From assembly GCA_030045215.1 (NCBI GenBank), contig JASIBJ010000225.1, positions 1 through 18,271 of the forward strand: a DNA stretch of 18,271 bases, written 5' to 3'. The stretch's first letter is position 1; every line of letters begins with the position of its first letter. A model generated the notes under the pieces. The model had not been told where the DNA came from. It made no database searches and was given only the letters and a program-made list of their open reading frames with translations. Position numbers and translations under genes: made by a program. Shown piece after piece: positions 14,550 to 18,271 of the stretch. This DNA comes from Streptosporangiaceae bacterium. GTDB taxonomy: Bacteria; Actinomycetota; Actinomycetes; Streptosporangiales; Streptosporangiaceae.

Positions 14550-16112
14550 ATGAGCGTCCTAGCGATCGACGCCGGCACGACTGGTGTAACCGCTCTAATC
14601 GTTACCGATTCAGGCGCGGTTGCGGGCCGCGGCTACCAGGAATTCCGGCAGTATTTTCCGCAGCCAGGCTGGGTTGAGCATCTGCCTGAGGGCATCTGGC
14701 AGGCGACTTTGGCGGCGTGCTCGCAGGCGCTCGCCGCAGCCGGGAACCTGCCCGTGGTCAGCGTCGGCATAACCAATCAGCGGGAGACCGCCGTGCTGTG
14801 GGATCGGACCACGCTCGCCGCTCCCCACCGCGCCATCGTCTGGCAGGACCGGCGGACGGCCGGGATCTGCGATGAGCTGCGGGCCGCAGGTCACGAGCCA
14901 CGGGTGGCCGAGCTCACCGGGCTCAGGCTCGACCCGTACTTCACCGCGCCGAAGCTGACGTGGCTGTCCCGGCACGAGCGAGGGGTCTGGGCGGGTGTGG
15001 TCGACGGGTCCGTGTCGGTCGGCACCGTGGATTCCTACCTGATTGCCCGCCTGACCGGCGGCCGGCGGCACGTGACTGACGCCTCGAACGCCTCCCGCAC
15101 GCTGCTGTTTGACATCGAAGCCGGCCAGTGGTCGGCGGAGCTGTGCGAGCTGTTCGGCGTGCCCCCGCACGCACTGCCCGAGATAGTGCCGTCCACCGGC
15201 ATCGTCGGGCATACGGATGCATCGGCCTTCCTGGGTTTGGAGCTGCCGGTCGCGGGCGTGGCCGGGGACCAGCAGGCCGCGCTGTTCGGCCAGGCCTGCT
15301 TCGAGCCTGGCGCGGCCAAGTGCACGTACGGGACAGGGTCGTTCGTCCTGGTGAACACCGGCTCGTCGATCGTGCGATCTCACGCCGGCCTGCTGTCCAC
15401 CGTGGCATGGCTGGAACCCTCCGGCGAGTTGACCTACGCTCTCGAAGGCTCGGTGTTCGTGACCGGCTCCGCCATCCAGTGGCTGCGCGACGGTCTGGGG
15501 TTGCTGGACAATGCCGGGCAGAGCGAGGCCCTAGCCCGATCGGTGCCGGACTCGGGCGGCGTGGTCTTCGTGCCGGCTCTGACCGGGCTCGGCGCGCCGG
15601 ACTGGGATCCGTCAGCGCGGGGCGCCATTTTCGGCCTGACGCGCGGCACCACCAGGGCACACCTGATCCGGGCCGCGCTCGAGGCGATCGCCTTCGAGGT
15701 CCGCGACGTTGTGGACGTCATGACGACGGAGGCCGCCGCCCGCGCCTCGTCGGGCAGCCTGGGCAACGCCTCGTCGGGCAGCCCGGGCGGCGTCCCGGGT
15801 CACGCGGCGGGCGACGACCCAGCAGCTGGCGATTCGGCCGCGCTGCGGGTCGACGGTGGCGCCAGCGCCAACGACCTCCTTCTGCAATTGCAGGCCGATC
15901 AGCTGCAGCGCCCGGTCGAGCGGCCCGTCATCGCCGAGACCACGGCGCTGGGCGCGGCCTCGCTGGCCGGGCTGGCCACTGGCGTGTGGTCGTCGCGGGC
16001 TGAGCTGGCCGCAGCGTGGCAGCTAGACCGCCGATTCACGCCAGGCCCGCGCGACGAGACGGCGCACGCCCGGTGGCGCAGCGCGGTCGAGCGGACAAAA
16101 GCGTGGGTCTAG
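14550..16112 (+). CDS. glpK: Glycerol kinase with an internal low-complexity insertion
   Basis: FGGY-family kinase making glycerol 3-phosphate; 520 residues. First phosphate loop DAGTTGVTAL at 7-16, glycerol contacts NQRET (R78, E79) and DPYF (Y130), catalytic Asp 240 in AGDQQAALFGQ, adenosine loop YGTGSFVLVNTG, then LTGLGAPDWDPSARG and DGGASAND (435-442). Between helix FEVRDVVDVMTTE and strand LRVDGG lies a 36-residue insert (395-430) rich in Ala, Ser, Gly and Asp, absent from E. coli GlpK and containing a tandem repeat. The basic FBP-inhibition loop of E. coli GlpK (GTRIP) is not conserved here. The start ATG 14550 gives MSVLAIDAGTTG; an in-frame GTG at 14544 is possible. No clear ribosome binding site. 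Other FGGY sugars are less likely. Confidence 0.9.
   Translation: MSVLAIDAGTTGVTALIVTDSGAVAGRGYQEFRQYFPQPGWVEHLPEGIWQATLAACSQALAAAGNLPVVSVGITNQRETAVLWDRTTLAAPHRAIVWQDRRTAGICDELRAAGHEPRVAELTGLRLDPYFTAPKLTWLSRHERGVWAGVVDGSVSVGTVDSYLIARLTGGRRHVTDASNASRTLLFDIEAGQWSAELCELFGVPPHALPEIVPSTGIVGHTDASAFLGLELPVAGVAGDQQAALFGQACFEPGAAKCTYGTGSFVLVNTGSSIVRSHAGLLSTVAWLEPSGELTYALEGSVFVTGSAIQWLRDGLGLLDNAGQSEALARSVPDSGGVVFVPALTGLGAPDWDPSARGAIFGLTRGTTRAHLIRAALEAIAFEVRDVVDVMTTEAAARASSGSLGNASSGSPGGVPGHAAGDDPAAGDSAALRVDGGASANDLLLQLQADQLQRPVERPVIAETTALGAASLAGLATGVWSSRAELAAAWQLDRRFTPGPRDETAHARWRSAVERTKAWV
15744..15791 (+). repeat. Tandem 24-bp repeat inside glpK
   Basis: Two adjacent 24-base units (15744-15767 and 15768-15791) match at 21 of 24 positions and encode ASSGSLGN followed by ASSGSPGG. 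Being a multiple of three, the duplication keeps the frame and lengthens a surface insert of the kinase. Slipped-strand duplication is the simplest origin. Confidence 0.85.
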
Positions 16113-16221
16113 GTCGCTGCTCCGCATTCCGGCCAGACGCACCGGACGAGTCGGCCCGACACGGCCAGTAGCCCCCTGATCGCCCCGGCCTGGCGGGCGT
16201 CCGCTCGGACCGTTGCCCCCG

Positions 16222-16452
16222 CTAGTCATCGAGCACGTCGGCGAATTCGCCGTTACGCACGCCCGCCATGAACGCAGCCCACTCCGAGCGCGAGAAAACC
16301 AGAACCGGCCCGGCCGGGTTCTTGCTGTCACGGACGCCGACCCGGCTACCGGGCAGCCGCGCCACCAGCACGCAGTCGGCGTTGGCGTAACTAAGCGAGC
16401 TTTTCACCCAGCGCAAGCGGGCCTGGCCGGGCGCGCACATCGTCTCGTGCAT
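16222..16452 (-). CDS. DUF397 domain protein
   Basis: 76-residue small actinobacterial protein. The whole chain is the DUF397 domain: RLRWVKSSLSYANADCVLVARLPG, then VRDSKNPAGPVLVFSRSEWAAFMAGVRNGEF. GGGAGG nine bases before ATG 16452 fixes the start; a longer frame to 16524 is unlikely. DUF397 genes normally sit beside an Xre-type helix-turn-helix regulator and act with it, often in development or antibiotic control. Here no such partner is adjacent on either side, so it is an orphan copy, or its partner is elsewhere. Confidence 0.88.
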   Translation of the reverse strand: MHETMCAPGQARLRWVKSSLSYANADCVLVARLPGSRVGVRDSKNPAGPVLVFSRSEWAAFMAGVRNGEFADVLDD

Positions 16453-16736
16453 GGTCTGGAACCTCCCTTGCCGACGGCGCGTCCTGGCCGCGAATCGCCC
16501 TCGTTGCCCGCCCAGCTGCCGCACGCTCCGAGCCTGGACTGCCGCCTTGCAAAAACCTTGACGGTTTGCTTGCAGCCCAGGTCACGCTGTGCTCCGGCCG
16601 GACTGGAGCGAATGCGGAGGCCGTGGCACATAAGCCCCGGCCTGTCGTGCGCGCACGGCTGCCTGAGCCTGATCAGGTGGACGTGCGCGCGCTGAGATAC
16701 CCGCCGGCTGGGCCAAAGCTGCCGGCGTTGAGTTCG
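16453..16736. other. Gene-free stretch with a bulged hairpin
   Basis: No convincing gene in 284 bases between the DUF397 start and the acyltransferase stop. At 16548-16574 the sequence TGCAAAAACC, TTGAC, GGTTTGCTTGCA can pair over ten base pairs with a two-base bulge. It sits roughly 100 bases upstream of the DUF397 ATG, so it could be a regulator site or, read in the minus direction from the acyltransferase, a hairpin with little T tract. It probably holds the DUF397 promoter, but I cannot name its elements. Confidence 0.35.
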
Positions 16737-17561
16737 TCAGTCCTGGATGTTGTCCGCCGCACTCCGGGAGCCAACCGGTTCGTCCTCGTCCTCTTCCTCA
16801 ACGGAGCCGTGGCCGGGGACTTGACCGTTCGCTCCGCCGCCGTCGGCGTCACGAGCGTTCCCGTCGCGATACAGAACCTGGGCCAGCCGACCCTTGGCTC
16901 GCTGCGCGTACTCGTCCACGTACTCCTGGCCAGACAGCCTCATGAGCGCATACATGATCTCGTCGGTGACGGCGCGCAGCACGATACGGTCCTGCTCGAG
17001 GCCGTAGTACCGCGAAAAGTCAAGCGGCTTCCCGAATCGGACGCCCGGCCGAATCCTCAATCGGGGCGCCACCCGGCCGGGCGGCTGGAACTCGAACCCG
17101 CCGATCATCGCCGTCGGAATCACCGGCACCTTGGCTTCGAGCGCGAGTCGGGCGACGCCAGTTTTGCCGCGGAACAGCCGGCCGTCGGGCGTGCGCGTGC
17201 CCTCGGGATAGATACCGAGCAGATGCCCGGACGCAAGGACGCGAAGGCCAGTCCGCAGCGCCCGCTCACTTGCCGCGCCGCCGGATCGGTCCACGGGGAT
17301 CTGCCCTAGAGCGCTGAAGAAAGCCCGACTGATCAGGCCCTTTATCCCTCGTCCAGTGAAATATTCAGACTTCGCCAGGAACACGACTTTGCGGTGCAGC
17401 GGGAGCGGGGCGAAGAAGTGATCAGAGAAGGACAGGTGGTTGCTCGCGAGGATGGCCGGGCCTTCCCTGGGCACGTTCTCGGTGCCCTGTGCCCATGGCC
17501 GGAACACCAGCAGGAGCACCGGTCCGATGATCGCCTTAAACACCCAGTAGAACACTGCCAT
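16737..17561 (-). CDS. PlsC-type 1-acyl-glycerol-3-phosphate acyltransferase
   Basis: Membrane-associated lysophospholipid acyltransferase of 274 residues. An N-terminal hydrophobic helix (about 3-20, FYWVFKAIIGPVLLLVF) precedes motif I NHLSFSD (N41, H42, D47 catalytic dyad), then FLAKSEYFTGRGIKG, motif II-like IPVDRSGG, motif III YPEGTRTPDG (118-127) and motif IV VPVIPTAMIGG (145-155). The C-terminal 30 or so residues are acidic and probably disordered. It makes phosphatidic acid or a related lipid; acceptor unknown. Start ATG 17561 fits family openings of the MFYWV type. Only a poorly spaced GAGG precedes it, and a perfect 12-bp palindrome lies three to fourteen bases upstream, possibly an operator. 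Confidence 0.9.
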   Translation of the reverse strand: MAVFYWVFKAIIGPVLLLVFRPWAQGTENVPREGPAILASNHLSFSDHFFAPLPLHRKVVFLAKSEYFTGRGIKGLISRAFFSALGQIPVDRSGGAASERALRTGLRVLASGHLLGIYPEGTRTPDGRLFRGKTGVARLALEAKVPVIPTAMIGGFEFQPPGRVAPRLRIRPGVRFGKPLDFSRYYGLEQDRIVLRAVTDEIMYALMRLSGQEYVDEYAQRAKGRLAQVLYRDGNARDADGGGANGQVPGHGSVEEEDEDEPVGSRSAADNIQD

Positions 17562-17563
17562 AC

Positions 17564-17575
17564 CTCAGATCTGAG
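17564..17575. repeat. Perfect 12-bp palindrome CTCAGATCTGAG before plsC-like gene
   Basis: A perfect dyad ending three bases from the acyltransferase start codon (minus strand). Its position over the expected ribosome binding site suggests an operator, or an RNA hairpin masking translation; it could also be chance. Confidence 0.45.
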
Positions 17576-17895
17576 CAAAACGGCCTGCTCAGCGCCCATG
17601 CGCGGGAGTGAGCGCCAGCATCTTGCCGTGAGCAAGGACGTTGGCCACCATCGTCAAGGAGTGCTCCTGCGCCGATCGGCGCCTCTGTAAACACTGATGG
17701 TTGGCAGCGGGCCGGCCGGGGCGGGTCTCCGGCGTGGCTGCGCGATGGACGGTGCTCCGCCGGACTGGCAGACGGCAGCACGAGAAGAGTTTCCCGCATG
17801 ATCGAAAGAGTCTCGCGAACGACTTCGCCGCGCAAGTAGAGGCGACGCGCGGGCCGCGAGCAGAATGAAACCACCGCTCGATGTCGCGGCTCTCG

Positions 17896-17927
17896 CTTCC
17901 AGTGCGCTGAGAACGTTGCGCTGGAAG
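17896..17927. repeat. Stem-loop in intergenic region
   Basis: CTTCCAG (17896-17902) and CTGGAAG (17921-17927) pair perfectly, and four more pairs (two of them G-U when read as RNA) extend the stem to 11 with a 10-base loop. No T tract follows on either strand, so it is not a typical terminator. Confidence 0.5.
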
Positions 17928-18073
17928 TGAAGCCGGACAGCCTTACGCCGGGCGGGGTCAGTTGCAACGCTAACCAGTACCGGGCGGGCATGCCGCATGC
18001 GACGATCTGGGTAGAGAGCACGCAACGCTCGGCGCAGTTCGCGACGGTCGGCCGCGCTCTGAGAGGACTATTC

Positions 18074-18271
18074 ATGCCAGTCATGCCGGGGGCAGAGCCC
18101 TTGGTCCGCCACGAGGGTCCCACCGGAGTGCTCCTGTGCCATGGATTCACCGGCAGCCCGCAGTCACTGCGGCCCTGGGCGGAGTACCTGGCTGACGCGG
18201 GTCTGAGCGTCAGCCTGCCCCGTCTGCCCGGCCACGGCACCACCTGGCAGGAAATGGCGAGGACCAGAGCC
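18074..18271 (+). CDS. Alpha/beta hydrolase (carboxylesterase/lipase-like), 3'-truncated
   Basis: The first 66 codons of a gene running off the window. The protein opens MPVMPGAEPLVRHEGPTGVL, then LLCHGFTGSPQSLRPWAEYLADAGL and LPRLPGHGTTWQEM. HGFTGSP is the oxyanion-hole HG motif of serine hydrolases, and LPGHGTTWQEM closely resembles Est30-type carboxylesterases and monoacylglycerol lipases. The nucleophile GxSxG, Asp and His lie beyond the window. AGAGGA at 18062-18067, six bases before ATG 18074, supports the start. It is divergent from the acyltransferase, which hints at a shared lipid role. Confidence 0.85.
   Translation, partial: MPVMPGAEPLVRHEGPTGVLLCHGFTGSPQSLRPWAEYLADAGLSVSLPRLPGHGTTWQEMARTRA

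Larger units (their letters stand above)
17562..18073. other. Long intergenic region between divergent plsC-like and hydrolase genes
   Basis: Some 512 bases with no gene I can support. Reading frames on the minus strand are open (for example 17654-18025) but show no recognisable domain, and base composition looks less GC-biased than the genes. It should contain two divergent promoters. Recognisable structure: palindrome 17564-17575, and the stem-loop 17896-17927. It may hold a decayed gene or a small RNA. Confidence 0.4.

Noticed and set aside
16566..17309. 247-codon plus-strand frame over the acyltransferase
   Set aside because: Antisense shadow of a gene with all PlsC motifs.
17654..18025. 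123-codon minus-strand frame in the plsC-hydrolase gap
   Set aside because: No recognisable domain, heavy Arg/Ala/Ser content and no good ribosome binding site; I leave it as intergenic.

Overview
The window reads as the chromosome of a high-GC actinomycete. The base composition and codon use are strongly GC-biased. The gene families also point there: an F420-type luciferase-like oxidoreductase, a DUF397 protein, a CGNR zinc-finger regulator, a four-PASTA serine/threonine kinase, the group III phosphofructokinase, and thiO-thiS-thiG order. The genus cannot be fixed from the sequence. I see no rRNA, tRNA, CRISPR array, phage gene or intact insertion sequence. This is mostly core metabolic DNA with small regulatory and secreted genes between.

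Layout. (1) 1-2097: thiazole branch of thiamine synthesis, thiO (5' end off the window), thiS and thiG, in one translationally linked operon. (2) 2172-4160: transmembrane PknB-type kinase. (3) 4218-4943 (minus): sulfite-oxidase-like molybdoenzyme. (4) 5087-6294: an attenuation unit, made of a probably leaderless 24-residue leader peptide rich in Tyr, Trp and Phe, a 12-bp terminator hairpin, and a type I-beta DAHP synthase. (5) 6379-7251 (minus): F420-type oxidoreductase. (6) 7427-8560: secreted beta-propeller-like protein, convergent with thiI (8573-9814, minus). (7) 9815-11932: a long intergenic stretch that could fold into a structured 5' leader, then a zinc-ribbon single-pass membrane protein. 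(8) 11946-13408: a SAM methyltransferase (minus) divergent from a CGNR regulator, separated by two 37-bp near-repeats that overlie a good sigma70-like promoter. (9) 13458-16112: phosphofructokinase (minus) divergent from glycerol kinase over a 42-bp gap. (10) 16222-18271: orphan DUF397 gene (minus), PlsC-type acyltransferase (minus), and the 5' end of an alpha/beta hydrolase (plus, cut by the window end).

How the genes fit together. ThiO makes dehydroglycine, ThiS carries sulfur, and ThiG closes the thiazole ring. ThiI is a tRNA-thiolation enzyme some 6.5 kb away. DAHP synthase opens the shikimate pathway, and its leader samples all three aromatic end products. Phosphofructokinase and glycerol kinase feed and drain the triose-phosphate pool. 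The acyltransferase and hydrolase suggest lipid turnover.

The strongest regulatory observations are the aromatic-amino-acid attenuator at 5087-5250 and the paired-repeat operator between the methyltransferase and CGNR genes. The candidate structured leader at 9961-10073 is more speculative. No wholly new multi-gene system is evident.
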